Shown: positions 12,942 to 25,490, counted from the stretch's first letter. The stretch is 64,000 bases of DNA from Cocos nucifera (GCA_006176705.1 QRFJ01000300.1:228517-292516); one strand, 5' to 3'. The notes: generated by a model not told the origin, from the sequence alone. Program-made: numbers and translations.

Positions 12942-14310
12942 TTGCGAACTAAAGCTTCATCTGCTCAACCTAAAGCTTCTGGAAGCTCCTCCATTGAGGC
13001 TTTAAATGATGTTCCCTCAACAGCTTCTCTTCCTATCTCGACTGACATGAGGGGAGATGATCCTTTATTGGTGGGTGATTTACGAAATTTGATGGAGGAT
13101 ACTAAGATCGAGCCAGTGGATTCGGCGAGGGAGGTTATAGCTACGGCGATAGAATCATTGTTGAAAGTCGTTACGAAAGTGGTCCCTGCAATCTTTTCAG
13201 TGCATGCCGCCATAGGGTTGGAAGAGGATTTTCCTAAAGGGACAACAGAAGCCAAGAAGGTGACTGATCCTCCTTGTTCAATCGAAGGAGTCGAAGTCAT
13301 CAAGCCGCAGGGGCCAACGATTCTAGCTTTTGTCACCCGTCTAACAAAGATTCAAGCAGAGATGGCACTATCTGCCCCTCTTTCTTCTTCAGCTGCGGAC
13401 GGTCTTAGAATCGTCGCTGAGTTTCTAAGGGGCCACCTTACTCCCACAGATAGACAGATTTTGGATGGAGAGAGTGCCCAACATCAGATGGCGGGCGCCT
13501 TTAGATCCTTGGCTTTAATTAGCCATTATTTGGCAAACTTTGCCGGGCTACTTCTAGGTCTTTGCCTCTAGAACTTATAGAGATGAAGGAAGAGTTCGAA
13601 AGATTTAAATATAACTTAGAGCAGGAAAAGGCTGCTAATGCCGATCTGGTTAAGAAAATTGACTATTCTGAGAAGGCTCTTTCCAAGGCTTAGGAGATGA
13701 TTGACCGACAAGATGAAGAGTTAAGTAGCGCTCGTCGGAGGATTGAGATCCTTGAGAGGCAAAGATCCAAAGCCGATCGGGACTATCGTCGGGCTCATGA
13801 TGTTATTAAACGCCTGAAAAGGATACTTGTGGAGAAGAAATGGTCTTCATTAGAAGCTCGTCCTCCCCAAGAGTCCGACAGTCGATCGAGCAAAAAGCTT
13901 AGATTTTCTAGCAAGAATCATCATAAGGAAGAAGCACCTCGGAGGCTCGAAGTTTTCTTATCTAGAAGAGACTTATAACTCAGGAACCTTCAGCTGAATT
14001 TCAGGCGGTAAAAGAGAGACTCAATCAATTGGGAGAAAGTTGGGACAGATTCCATCGCCAAGGCTTGCAAACTAGGATTCTATGCAGGCTTTAGTAGATG
14101 CAAGGAGATGGCTCTACCTCATCTTCGTGAGGGTGATGCTGAGTCCTTGTATACAAATCGATCAGATGAAAACCTAAGGTTTGTGATACTTGTCTATCTC
14201 GATGAATTTATGAGTGCATCCAATATCATCTCAGGGATGAATAAGGTAGACTTGGGTGTGCAAGCGGATGGAGCAAAAATTGAAGAGAATCTTTTCGAGA
14301 TGAGCCATTG
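12942..14310 (+). pseudogene. Retroelement ORF with coiled coil (putative gypsy-type transposon protein), broken
   Basis: The first open piece (12942-13571, 209 aa) is Ser/Ala-rich at the start, then continues across a stop into a charged heptad region near 13580-13880 (EEFERFKYNLEQEKAAN, ARRRIEILERQRSKADRDYRRA) and a tail near 14070-14310 (FYAGFSRCKEMALPHL). Long linker, coiled coil and C-terminal 'GF..C..' tail are typical of the large family annotated as gypsy-type transposon or retrotransposon ORF1 proteins in plants. At least three frame breaks. Role unknown, probably structural (gag-like). Confidence 0.45.
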
Positions 14311-14589
14311 AAGGATCTCGGATGTATTTTTATTTATCTTCTTTCTTCTTTTAATCTTGTAAGCCTTGTATGGTATTTAAAATTTATGAAATCTTCTGTC
14401 GAAGCGATTTGCTTCTCCTTTTCACATAATGTTCCAAGCTGTTCGACTTGTTTTCCAATCCAAATTGTATTTTTGTTGTTTTTGATGTCCACCGGATAAT
14501 TTGAAGGAATCTGAAAGAAGTGGAATCGAAACCACCATTCACGTGCTGATTACTGCGGCACGTTCTCACATGTCTTATCATGAATGGAG

Positions 14590-14866
14590 CAGAGCATGAT
14601 TTTGACTATCCATATTGATTTACCGTATCAATAGCAGAGGCTATGTCTAATCCATGATTGCCAAGTGTCTAGATCATCTTGATCTCCGTCTTCTGCATTT
14701 AATGCTCTGAGAGGATGATTCATTCGAATTTCTATTAATTCGATTTGTATATAAAGCTTAGGCAAGATAAAAAGCTAGGTTTTGTTATATTCTCCTTGTT
14801 GCAGGTTTTTCGCCTGTCCCTTTTTTGTCCTCCTTAATTCCTATTCATCTTCTCCTCCTACGAAAG
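14590..14866 (+). promoter_or_regulatory. Probable retroelement promoter and leader
   Basis: A TATA-like TGTATATAAAG lies at about 14747. It is followed by a pyrimidine-rich stretch ending TTGTTGCAGG near 14805 that could be a 3' splice site. An ATG at 14867 (MAHSGGSRVSSISFS) opens the next degenerate ORF. All of this is inference from motif order. Confidence 0.35.
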
Positions 14867-17000
14867 ATGGCTCACTCTGGGGGGTCCCGGGTTAGCTCCA
14901 TTAGCTTTTCGATCAGAGCTGACAAAAAGGGATCTAATAATGATCTACAACTAATTTAATATTCCTCCGAAGTTCCAACTCGAAGTTTCGAAGTCAGAGG
15001 AATATATTTGCAGTCCTCCTAATCGGATAGGTGTATACGAGAAATGTTTTCAGGTCGAGCTAAGACTCTCTCTTCATCCTTTCTTCATCGTTCTTTTTCA
15101 TTACTTAGAGATATCATTCTGTTCGGTGGTGTCGAATTCATAGCAGCATATTTGTGGTGGATTCACAGCTAGTTTAATATTCCTTCGAAGTTCCAACTCA
15201 AAGTTTCGAAGCCAGAGGAATATGTTTGCAGTCTTCCTTATACGAGGAATATTTTTAGGCCGAGCTAAGACTCTCTCTTCATCCTTTCTTCATCATTCTT
15301 TTTCGTTACTTAGAGATGTCATTCTGTTCGGTGGTGTCGAATTCATGGCAGCATATTTATGGTGGATTCACTGCAGCATGTCTTTTAGCCGGGGTAGAGC
15401 CGACTGTTATTCTCTTCCATATTCCTTCATGGTTAAAAAGCATCTTGTTGCTCGTGACCCTAAGATTAGGAAAGGTGTTCCCCCATGCATCCGAGGCACT
15501 CCTTCTGCCATTGACGATTGGAAAACGTGATTTCTATTTGTCTCCCATACTTCGGGCAAAGACTGAGGCTTCGTTGATTGGGGGGAGCCCCAAGAAAACT
15601 TGTTGAAAGATCTACCGCTCGACCCACGCTTGAAGTTGGATATCTTGCATGGCTTTGAGATTCCAGAGTTGAAGGAACTTCTGTCCGAGCAGATCCTATT
15701 CAATGTTGGCATTAGCCAAGTTAACTCCATAGGTATGCATTTGCTTTTCATATTTATATTCTTTCAAGCTTCGAATCCGACGTCAATCGACTGACGCCTC
15801 AAATTGCAGGAAAAGATCGGAGTCCGCCGAAGGGTTCGACGTCGAAGGCCCATCGAAAGAGGAAGATGCAGGTGGTGGGAGATCTACTGGAGTTTGAATT
15901 GAATCTCTTCCGACGTCGCCACCTCCTTATGCTATCGAGGATTCCCAAATCATGCATGTTCCACGTGATTCGGATCCCCTAATCCCTGAGGGGAACTGCG
16001 AGATCTCTGTTGAATGCTTGTTTAACGAGGTTATTTTAAGCTTGCCAGTTCTCGACATCTCTGATTTCTTCCCAGAGGAGAAGTCATCCAAGAGAGCAGG
16101 AGTTGGAAAAACTGTGGTCGAAGCGTTGCCTGTCGAGGCCACTAAGATCCTTAAAAGTGCTTCGACCGATACCTCTAAGGCTGTACTGGATGAGCCACTG
16201 ATTTTCGAGATTGCAGGGACTTCTGGTACTCTCCAGTTGAAGTTGATTGTCAGGGTTCTGCTCTCGACGACTATGATTTGGCATCCAAGGCATTTTCTAA
16301 CTTTCTTTACCTTATCGACGCGTCCAAACTGTTGGTTGAGCCCTTGAGAACAAAGAGGCGGAAGGCTTTGGACTGCTTTATCTGGGTACGTCGGGAGTAT
16401 CTACCATTCTGCTTTATTTTATCTCCTCATTTTAAAACTCGTTCATCATGAACTTTGTGGAACATTTTGATAGCTTGCCCATTATCTAAATGAATTCATA
16501 GAAAACAACGTTGATCTTTCGAATAAGGCAACGAGGTTCGAAGTGGAAGCCATAATACTCAAAAGAACCAAGGATCAACTAAAGATGCCAAGGGGAAGGC
16601 TCAGGATGCCAAGACAGTATTAGTGAGGTCTACAGAAGAGAATGCTCGACTACTCGACATTAATAAGATCCTCGAGACCGAAATTGAGGAGCTCAAAGTT
16701 TGAGTTGCTAAGCCGAGGCGTGTGAAGCGGAGGCCCTACTCATGGCAAAAACAGTAGAGAAGAAAGCTTCAAAGGCTGTTAACGAATTTTTAAGCGTCGA
16801 AAGAGTTCAGAAAAGAGAAAACTTCATTTGCATTGGATGCTTACGACAAAGAAAAACGTATTGTCCGCGAAGAAGTGGCTTCCAAGTATCCAAGATTAGA
16901 TCTGGGCTTCTTAGACAAAGTTCTGGGAGCTTCTGCTTCCAACTCAGAGGACACTTTCTAAGGCTTTTTGTATGTTTTGGCATGTCAAAAATTATTGTAT
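14867..17000 (+). pseudogene. Second coiled-coil retroelement ORF with apparent intron, broken
   Basis: Starts MAHSGGSRVSSISFSIRADK and is stopped after about 30 codons. Recognisable segments follow: LWWIHCSMSFSRGRADCYSL near 15360, GKVFPHASEALLLPLTIGK near 15470, LPLDPRLKLDILHGFEIPE near 15610, and a coiled-coil tail to about 16980. A GT...TTGCAG interval at 15733-15809 (77 bp) looks like a spliced intron, and a second donor may sit at 16385 (GG/GTACGT). The layout (N-terminal retrotransposon domain, intron, coiled coil) is that of plant 'gypsy-type transposon' proteins. Numerous stops make it a pseudogene. Confidence 0.45.
14952..15372 (+). repeat. Direct tandem duplication, ~205-215 bp unit, inside the ORF
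   Basis: The block TTAATATTCCTCCGAAGTTC ... GTGGTGGATTCA (14952-15168) recurs at about 15174-15372 with a few substitutions and a small deletion. It duplicates the early coding part of the retroelement ORF. Confidence 0.85.
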
Positions 17001-17039
17001 AAAGAAAAATTTTTATAAATAAGGTTTCCTTTTTGTTTT

Positions 17040-17630
17040 CTGTTGTTTTCTCCTTCTAATTTTATCTTTTTGTTCTACTCTGATCTAAGGAGTCGATACT
17101 TCAACTTTTTATTTTTTGTTTGAGAATCCATGTGTCAATCTTTTCACTTTTTGTGCGTGTATATTTGATGGAATATATCCATTTTTCTGTGTAGCATTAA
17201 ATACGCACGATTTCAAAAGCATCGTAATCGTGAGTCTCATGCAAAATCCGAGATGCAGCTACGGGATGGCAGAAATATCCAATCTGTAATTTACACATGG
17301 TGCGATTAGACACTTTATAATTATGGCAAGTTTGTCTATTTAGCAACCTTCTACTCATTAATTTTTCCATCTATGGTATCAAAAATTGTTCTATGAAATG
17401 CCTACAAGGTTGTTTAATCCCCCAGAAGGGAGTGAGGCTATTTTCCTTTATCATGGTAACCGTCATCCAACCGAAGGGGTTGGCAAGCACTGGCTGACTT
17501 CGACTAATTCAAGGATGCCGAGGATGGGTGTTTTATCGTCAGGCTACTTCTACTCTTAGTCCTGAGATCTTTGTCATCTTGCTCCTCCTATAGGGGATGG
17601 TCTCTCACTCGGTCCTGAGAGCTTTGTTGC
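17040..17630. other. Spacer with no recognised gene
   Basis: No ORF, RNA gene or repeat was recognised. It probably belongs to the 3' flank of the preceding retroelement ORF. Confidence 0.3.
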
Positions 17631-17633
17631 TAT

Positions 17634-17759
17634 TTTCTCATGCCGAGAGGGCAGAATTTCATGACTTTCTTAAAGGGACCTAAGATTGGGCCTGAGATAT
17701 GATTCTATGATCCAGTGAGAATGTATATACACACATACATACATACATACATATGTATG

Positions 17760-17838
<79 letters not shown>

Positions 17839-18040
17839 ATGTATATATGTATGTATGTATGTATGTATATATCACTATTTTCTCGTGCTAAGAGGGCAAT
17901 ATTTCGTGACTTTCTTAAAGAGGCCTTGGGCCTGAAATATGATTTTGTGATCCAATGAGAATGTATATACACACATATGTGTGTGTGCATGGCTGCATCC
18001 ATCCATCTATCTACATACATACATACATACATACATATAG
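17634..18040 (+). repeat. Duplicated module with (CATA)n, (TA)n and (GTAT)n microsatellites
   Basis: A ~110-bp unit (CTATTTTCTC...GAGGGCA...GATATGATT...GAGAATGTATATACACACATA) occurs at 17634-17740 and again at 17872-17985. Each copy is followed by tetranucleotide CATA repeats. Between them lies a long (TA)n at about 17763-17826 flanked by GTAT repeats. The tyrosine/isoleucine ORFs predicted here are repeat artefacts. Confidence 0.9.
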
Positions 18041-18057
18041 GAATTTTTCTCTCATTG

Positions 18058-18275
18058 AAATCTTTTTCATGAGGTAGGTTGACATAATGACATTTTCTAT
18101 TCCAAAAGGCATATTAGGTAGTTAAGACGAAATTGTTTTCTAAATCTATCTCTCATGTATTTAATAGTTTTTTTAATAGTTGGGTCAACTAGTTGTTCTT
18201 CAATTCTTTTTTGATTTAATTCTTCCTTTAGGTATTCCGGTTGCCTTTGTTTTCGGGTCACTTGGTTTATTGCAA
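18058..18275 (-). pseudogene. Reversed fragment of pararetroviral pol linker
   Basis: On the minus strand this reads PEYLKEELNQKRIEEQLVDP and TIKYMRDRFRKQ. It matches the protease-RT linker of A (EYLKEEIGFRQIEEQ near 2200) and the corresponding part of B near 22255. It lies upstream of the plus-strand element B in opposite orientation, a sign of rearranged viral insertion. Confidence 0.6.
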
Positions 18276-18303
18276 GGTTATATATATATATATATATATA
18301 TAT
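18276..18303. repeat. (TA)n microsatellite
   Basis: A dinucleotide run of about 28 bases at the junction between the reversed pol fragment and the movement-protein region of pararetrovirus B. Confidence 0.9.
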
Positions 18304-19020
18304 AGCCGTTAAGCCATTAAGGCCATGTAGACGGCCATTTGGGTGCAGGAATAAGTCATTGACAGTGCAGATTGCTCAAGCTATGGTAAAATTCTTTTCT
18401 ACGCGGTTGCCTGAGTCAAAACCTCCAATGAACTTCTTATCTAAGACATTTTCCACCTCTTCCTCTTCTATGGACTCTGATTGAGCTGTCTGGGAAGCAA
18501 GTTGAGAAGGGGGTAGTTCCTAAGGTTTCTTTGAGATCAGTCTATAAGACAAACTGGATCCTTCCTGACTCAAGGATCAAAATGGTAGAGAAAACAATCT
18601 CAATTTCAAATGACCATGAACTCTAGAATTAATAAAGAGTTACAAATTGAAATTTGAATTCTTGCATATAGGATTAATTCAAGTTTCTATCAAACCACTG
18701 ATAAGAAAAGGCCTAACTCTTGTGTTTGAAAGATGGAAAGTTTACAGATTATCAAGACTCACTGTTTAGGTACGGTAGAATCAAGTCTCTATGATGGCCT
18801 AATATACTTCAATTGTAGCATTGATTTAACTATAAAAATTAAAGATAAAAATATTTTAAAGTCCCTTGAACTTGAGGTCAAACTCCATAATCTCAAAATG
18901 CTTCCAAGATCTTATTCTGTTGCAATCCTAATAAGAATGTATTTCAAGACCTTAAATACCGTTGATCATATAGGTAGGAGCAATCAATGGAAAATCTTTA
19001 GGTCAAATTGAGTTTCAAAC
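18304..19020 (+). pseudogene. Pararetrovirus B movement-protein remnant
   Basis: Reads YKTNWILPDSRIKMVEK near 18550, then after stops DGLIYFNCSIDLTIKIKDKN and LELEVKLHNLKMLPRSY to 19011. It matches A at 5268-5618 and has the extra segment that A has lost. Assigned as the 30K-type caulimovirid movement protein, which forms tubules at plasmodesmata (family knowledge). Frameshifts near 18640-18760 disrupt it. Confidence 0.7.
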
Positions 19021-19072
19021 AGACCCTAGTAAGGGTAATATATTTGTTCCTAGAACATTGATCTAGGATCAA

Positions 19073-19920
19073 GTGTCTCTGCCTGAGGACTGGTTACTGA
19101 AGAAATCAGTTCCAGCAATCAGGCAAGAACAGAGCCAGCTAGAGACAATAATCACCACCCATCGGGAAGGCAACGTCTCTACCCGGTTCAATAATAGGAT
19201 AATAAGGCTGGACCAGAGCCACGGTTGCAGGATGGAGCCTAAACTGTCCCACCAAGCACCTCAATGAACCCCACTCGACGGAGCTGCTCTGTTGAGGCCA
19301 AACTTAGCCAAGTTGATCCCAAGCCAAAAATGCCTCAACCAAAATACCAGGAAACCAATTCCTCACCTCCTATTTCTCCAACATAACCTCAGAGTTTGAA
19401 ATCAATAAAAAGACTTTAAAAGAAGAATTTTACTCTAACAAAAATAAATTAAAAAGACAACAATTCTTCAAGAACTATGATAAATTACAAAGAGACATAA
19501 TTCAAGAAAAATACTATTCATTTATGAAATCAATCAAAGCATACATCTGCTTCTTTGATTGGTTTGAAATGGAATATTCTCTAAAAGAAGTTGATATGAT
19601 TAAAAATAAAATAGTAGTTTCATGGCAAGATGGAAAAGGATGGGTGATTGAAAGAATTCATCTGCCATTACAAGAAATTAAAATACCAGTCAAGGATACA
19701 CAGGTAATTGCCTCTCCATATAAAATAAAATCTGAACCACTTGAGACCGAGCGAAACAATTTTACAAACCAAAATCTTAAAACAATTGGAGATCAACTAA
19801 CCAGAATTGAAGAAATGGTCAAAGAGGAAAAAACAGAACCTCAATCTGCAAAGGAAACTGTTCATTTTTTGAAATCCCTAAAAACTACCATAATCAATTA
19901 CAAAGTAAAGACCTCTTAAA
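19073..19920 (+). pseudogene. Pararetrovirus B linker region between movement and coat domains
   Basis: Open pieces 19073-19267 (LVPAIRQEQ-like basic region) and 19524-19919 (CFFDWFEMEYSLKEVDM, SWQDGKGWVIERIH, then a charged possible coiled coil) align with A at 4724-5116 and 4436-4696. No catalytic motif is visible. It is probably part of the same polyprotein as the movement and coat domains. Confidence 0.6.
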
Positions 19921-19979
19921 AGAAATTAACAAAAGATTAGACACATTAGAGTTAATCCACTCTATCCTGGACAACCCAG

Positions 19980-21520
19980 AACAGTCGGATAGAAGGAAGT
20001 TTATTGCTGTTCTGGCTCAAGATAGTCAAGATGAATCAAGTGAGTCCAACGAGTCAATTCAATCTGAAGCAGAGGCAAGTTCAAGTCTGGCCAGCCCAAA
20101 AATCTCAAATCCAAACCCACCTTATTGGTCTCACCCACAGAAACTTTACTGGCCAAGGCCCACAATGCCCAATATGGGCTTAGAAGAGAAACCCATGATC
20201 CACCAAAATCAGTACTCTACCAATGCCATCAATGAGTGGATTATAGATAGGTTGACAGAATACAATATCCTCAATATTCTTTAGGAAATGACTATAGTTT
20301 CCACGGCCTACAAAACTAAGGGTAACACCTCATACCATGCCATAGCCTAAGCCCCAGTCGCTGGCTTCACGAGCCAACTCTAAAGTTTGTGGGATTATTA
20401 TTTGGATGACGAGGATAAAGCCCAAATATTGTTTGCAGTCAAAAAAAACTATAGAAGGTCAAACCCTTAGAGATGAGGATGGGTCCGAACTACAGGACGC
20501 TATCCCCACCTTAGTCTTCGCAATTGTCAAATATTTTATAGGTGACCCATCAAAGTTCAGAGATATGAAATTTTGACCGGCTAAAAATGCAAAAAGCTAC
20601 AGAATTTTAAATGGTATAAAAATGTATTCTTAACAAAAGTCATAATCAGAAATGATTACAATCAGTCATTTTGGAAAGAAAAATATTTAGCAAGCCTACC
20701 TATTGTTTTTTCTGAAAAAATTAGAACTAAGTTAAGAAACTAAACAATAGTAGAGTCCTTATGATAGACTAAAAATGCAAAAAGCTACAGAATTTTAAAT
20801 GGTATAAAGATGCATTCTTATCAAGAGTCATGACCAGAAATGATTACAATCAGCCAGAAAAGAAAAATTTTTAGCAGGCCTGCCAATTGTCTTTTCTGAA
20901 AAAATTGGAACTAAGTTAAGAAACTATAACAATAGTAGAATCGATAGACTGATCTATGGAGATCTAATTAATATAATCAATGAAGAAGGCTTGTTACTAT
21001 GTAATAAGCTCAGACTAAAACAATAATTAAAAAAAGAACAAATCTCGAGCAAAAGGGAATTGGGAAGTTTTTGTGGGCAGTTCAACTTACAACCAATTAA
21101 TCAGACAAGAAAATATCCCAAGAAAAAACATGTAAAAGCTGTCAATCCTTGAAAGTAAATTGGAAGCAACAAAAATCATATGAACAAAAATTCTCCAAAC
21201 CTCAAAGTTCTAAACCAAAACAAAAGCAAAAACCATTCATCAAAAAAGAAAGACTAGCAGTCTGCTACAAATGTGGCAAGACTGGTCATTACAGCAATAA
21301 GTGCAAAATGAAGTCAAAAATAAATAACATAGAAATTAATGAATCAGATTTAATTAATTCAATCAAACAAAATTTAAAAAATCTTCTTTTGAATTCCGAC
21401 CCAAGTTTCTTTTACTCAAAAGAAACCAGATCAAGTTCATCCCAAGAAACAGACTTCTCGAAAGGAAAAATCTATGTAATAACCAAGGAACAAGATCTAA
21501 TGTATTCATTGATATAATAC
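19980..21520 (+). pseudogene. Pararetrovirus B coat/gag-like region with CCHC zinc knuckle
   Basis: An acidic Ser-rich segment near 20000-20090 is followed by FKWYKDAFLTR and LIYGDLINIINEEGLLLCNK near 20800-21010. A lysine-rich stretch and the knuckle C-Y-K-C-G-K-T-G-H-Y-S-N-K-C lie at 21263-21304 inside the open piece 21149-21517. The knuckle keeps all four ligands. A tandem duplication near 20577-20960 and several stops disrupt the gene. Such knuckles bind the pregenomic RNA in caulimovirids (family knowledge). Confidence 0.7.
20577..20960 (+). repeat. Tandem duplication (~190 bp unit) in the coat region of B
   Basis: GGCTAAAAATGCAAAAAGCT...AAGTTAAGAAACT occurs at about 20577-20745 and again at 20767-20930, with small indels. 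The repeat duplicates coding sequence. Confidence 0.85.
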
Positions 21521-21529
21521 AAGACCTCG

Positions 21530-23745
21530 ACCTGAAAAAAGACTATCTACTGAAACCAAAAAATTCTTAGGCCGAGGACAAGAAAACAAAGTACATCCAA
21601 CCATACAACCTAGGAAATATCCTAAAGAGATTTGAGCCAAATGAAAAAAAAGCCTGTTACCCTACAAGACTTGCAAAAACAAATAAACAACATAAAGGAA
21701 GAAATCCTCCAGATAAAACAACCAAATAAAACAATTTGAGAAAGGCAAAGAAATCCAAGAAGCAATAGATGAGGAAAACCAAAATTTTATGGAAGCAATA
21801 ACCCAAATTACTATCCAAAAATGAAATGTAAGATTAAATGTAATAGAAGACTTTAGGCTTGATATAGTTTTCCTAATTGATTTAGGAGCAGATTCAAACT
21901 GTATCCAAGAAGGTTTAGTCCCAACAAAATTTTTTGAAAAAACCAAGAAAAACTTAACACTGCTAATGGCTCTGAACTGAAAATTAAGTATAAACTAGTG
22001 CTTTTGTATGCAATAAAAGCATATGCCTCAAAATCCCTTTTATTTTGGTTAAAAACTTAAATCAAATGGTCATCCTAGGAACTCCTTTCTTTAAGCCTGA
22101 TAAAGCCATTTCCAGTAGATAATGAAGGAATTAAAACAAAATTTCTAAGACAAGATTTAATTTTCCACTTCATTCATCAACCCTTTGAAAAAACACTTAA
22201 ACTATTAAAAAACCAATCAGTAAACCAGATAGCATGAAAACAAAAGCAGATTGAATATTTAAAGAAAGAATTCAGTTTTAAAAGAATTGAAGAAAAATTA
22301 GAATCCCCAGAAATAAAGGGAAAAAAATCCAAATAATAAAAGATAGATGAATATATAGTAAATTTTCCATAAAAAACGATTGTTCTGACTTACCCAACAC
22401 ATTTTGGAGCCGAAAAAAATATATAGTAAATTTTCCATATGAAGAAAATTTTGATGAAAGGAAATTTCCTACAAAAGCAAGACCACTATAAATGTGAATA
22501 ACCAAATTCTTGAATATTGCAAAGAGGAAATCAAGTCCTTATTGGCTAGAAAATTAATAAGACCAAGTAAATTGTCCTGAAGCTGTGCGGCCTTTTATAT
22601 CCAAAAATGTGCTGAATTAGAAAGAGGTTCCTAGACTTATTATTAATTATAAACATTTAAATTATGCAATTCAATAGATTAGGCATATCCAATCCCACTA
22701 AAAAAAGACTTAATAGCTAGGATTGTGGAAGCCAAAATTTTTTCTAAGTTTGATTTAAAATCAGGTTTCTGGCAAATACAAATCAATGAAAAGGATAGGT
22801 ACAAAATGACATTTACCATTCTATTTGGACAATTTGAATGGAATGTTATGCCGTTTGGTATAAAAAATGCACCATTAGAATTCCAAAAAATAATGAATGA
22901 TATATATTACACTTTACACAAAATGATATATAACATACATAGATGACATTCTAATTTTCTCAAGTTTGATCGAATAACACTTGAAACATCTACAAATCTT
23001 TGAACAGGAAATAACAAAAAATGGTTTAGTTCTATCTAAATAAAAAATGGAACTTTTCAAGACTAAGATAAGATTTTTAGAGGATGAAATAAACCAAGGG
23101 ACAACAACTAAACCAATCCAAAAATCAATCGAGTTTGCAGACAAGTTCCCTAACCACATATTAAATAAAACCCAGCTCCAAATATTCTTAGGAAGTCTTA
23201 ATTATGTATCAGATTATTACAAAGACTTAAAAATAATCACAAAACCATTATATGACAAATCAGATAAAAATCCACCACCATGGATGGATAAACAAACTAG
23301 GACTATAAAAATTATCAAAGAACATAAAAAGACCTTACCCTGTCCTAGCGGACCCAAAACTATTCAAAATAGTAGAAATGGATGCATCAGAACTTGGGTT
23401 TGGTGGCATCCTAAAACAAAAAAGACAAAACACTGAAGAACTAGTTCAATATCATTCAGGGATATGGAATTCAACCCAATAGAACAATCAACTATTAAAA
23501 AAAAAAATTCTTTCTATTGTTTTATGTATTTTGAAATTTCAAAGTGATTTGTTAGATCAAAAATTTCTGTTAAGGGGGATTGTCAGTATGCTAAATCTGT
23601 TTTACAAAGAGATGATAAAATATAGTTTCAAAATAAATTTTTGCTCATTGGCAAGCAGTTTTATCAAGTTTTGAATTTGATATTGAATTTAAAAAGGGAA
23701 AATACAACTTCCTGCTTGACTTCCTATCACGAAAATTTCTACAGA
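21530..23745 (+). pseudogene. Pararetrovirus B pol remnant: protease, RT, RNase H
   Basis: Protease near 21875 reads LIDLGADSNCIQEGLVP; the catalytic D-S/T-G has become D-L-G. RT fingers and palm are readable at 22725-22946 (FDLKSGFWQIQINEKDRYKM, MPFGIKNAP). The YIDD box near 22937 and the thumb/connection at 23047-23436 follow. RNase H starts near 23386 (VEMDASELGFGGILK) and continues to about 23740 with frameshifts. Direct repeats near 22350-22445 add damage. Closest relative in the window is A; C is clearly different. Confidence 0.85.
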
Positions 23746-23754
23746 AAAAACAAG

Positions 23755-24960
23755 ATGGCACCATATAAAAGACCTAGTGCTCCCCACACAAAACAAACTA
23801 AATCAGATTATGCCCAATCCTCCACTTCAAACCCTAAAATATTTTCTACCTCAAAACAATCTCCAGCCTCTGAACCAAAGACTTCGTATGAAATTGTGAC
23901 TCAAGAGGAATAGGAGATGGTATCGTCCTCTTCCACATCTCTTACAAATGAGCAACTAGTGGAACTAGCAAAGCTAATCCTATTCTCAAGGAGATTAACA
24001 TTTTCAAAAAAGCAATTATAGAATTTTCTCAAACACTACAATTGATGTCTTTAAATCCAAAATTAGGTGTCAGAATTTCTGACGCAACTCCACTTAAAAA
24101 ATTATCTTTCAAAAAATCAACAACCCAATATTTTGATAAAAAAAACTCCTCATGAGATACCAATATTTTGATAAAAAAAATCCTCATGAGATAATAACAG
24201 TAGAGATGAATATATTGCAAGTATACCAAGATTAGTGGCTGAAAAAATATTTCCATCTACATGGCATTATCAGCCAAAAGATATTCAAAAAACTCAAAAA
24301 AATTATGAGTTTATTTTAGTAGATACGGATTCTGTAGAAATCAAACATTATAAAGATAAAAATAATCCAAACATAATTACACATTCGACTGTACAAATCT
24401 TGAAAGTTCTCACTCCCACTTCTTGGGGAGATCATCCATCGAATTTCAAAAAAATTCACATATGAATTCTCTCCCTAGCACTTCAATTACTAGGATTATC
24501 AAATTGCTTGGTATATATGGTCTCTGTACCAAAACCCATACTTCAAATGTTCATGGTTATTTTATTTCAAAATTGGCAAATCCTTTAAATTTCCCTATTG
24601 GTTTTGCAACTGGTTGGAATTCTATGGTCCAATCCTTGAAATCCTTCCTCCACTAGCTTTTGAGGGTTTTGAACTCTTTAAAGAGAAGGCTTTCCAGCAA
24701 GAAACCAAAAATTTTCAATACTCTTTGAATTTTTCTCCTAATTTGCCCTCTTCTGGATTATGAACTGGGTCATACTAGGTAGAAAATTTAGGGTCAAATG
24801 GTGGTAGAAGTTCAATCCTGAACATGCCACCAAGCCAAAAGTGAATGGCTGGCTTGTTATTCTCTTCAAGCCGCACTAGCCATAAATCCACAGACAACCA
24901 AAATTTCTACAGCAATAGTTAAGAACCAGCACAAAACTTACTGGAGCCAAATCAAAAACA
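23755..24960 (+). pseudogene. Pararetrovirus B ORF2 (unknown function), broken
   Basis: ATG at 23755 overlaps the end of pol, as in A. The first open piece reaches 23913 and is Ser/Lys/Thr-rich. After frame breaks, 24235-24465 reads YEFILVDTDSVEIKHYKDK and VLTPTSWGDHPSNFKK. A 34-bp direct repeat lies at 24122-24190. A further segment extends to about 24960 with no readable frame. I do not recognise a catalytic domain. Confidence 0.6.
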
Positions 24961-25319
24961 GAATATAAAAAACTTCTGTTAGAATCTCTTGCTAGACTTG
25001 AAGAAGAAAAAGAGGAAGAAGCACAGGACTAAGCTAGCTCATCTTCGGACCCTCTGATCTAATCGAAAGAAGAACAATTTTTGGAATTATAACCACATCA
25101 AAATTCAAGCTAATCAGACAAGGCCTAATTAGGTTAAAGCCAAATCCCATCAACCACCGACATTATCCACAAACAAGAAGGACGATAGGCATTAGCACTC
25201 CCTAAGCACTTTGCCCAAAGTAAAGCCATGCTACAGTCAAACTTAACTTTTGAGGCACCAAAAGCAAAGAAATTCAGCCTAAAGGACTATCCATGATAGA
25301 AGGAAAATAGTTAAGTGCC

Positions 25320-25490
25320 TAAATGATTCCAACATCCAAGGCACCGAAAGCACTAACAACATCCTCCCATAGTCAAAAAGCATACCAGACTTTAGTATTC
25401 CAGAATCCAAGGCACCGAAAGCACTGATAATCTCCTCTTCATAGTCAAAATCATATCAGACTCCAGTATCCAAGGAACTGAAAGCATCGG
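25320..25490 (+). repeat. About 75-bp repeats upstream of the B promoter
   Basis: CATCCAAGGCACCGAAAGCA followed by a related tail recurs at about 25331, 25408 and, more diverged, 25468. The repeats lie 60-220 bp upstream of the TATA box at 25554, a place where pararetroviral enhancers commonly sit. Confidence 0.6.

Noticed and set aside
13000..13336. 123-aa minus-strand ORF
   Set aside because: Antisense shadow of the 209-aa coiled-coil retroelement ORF at 12942-13571.
17670..18032. Tyr/Ile/Met/Val ORFs on both strands
   Set aside because: Pure translation of (TA)n and (CATA)n microsatellites.
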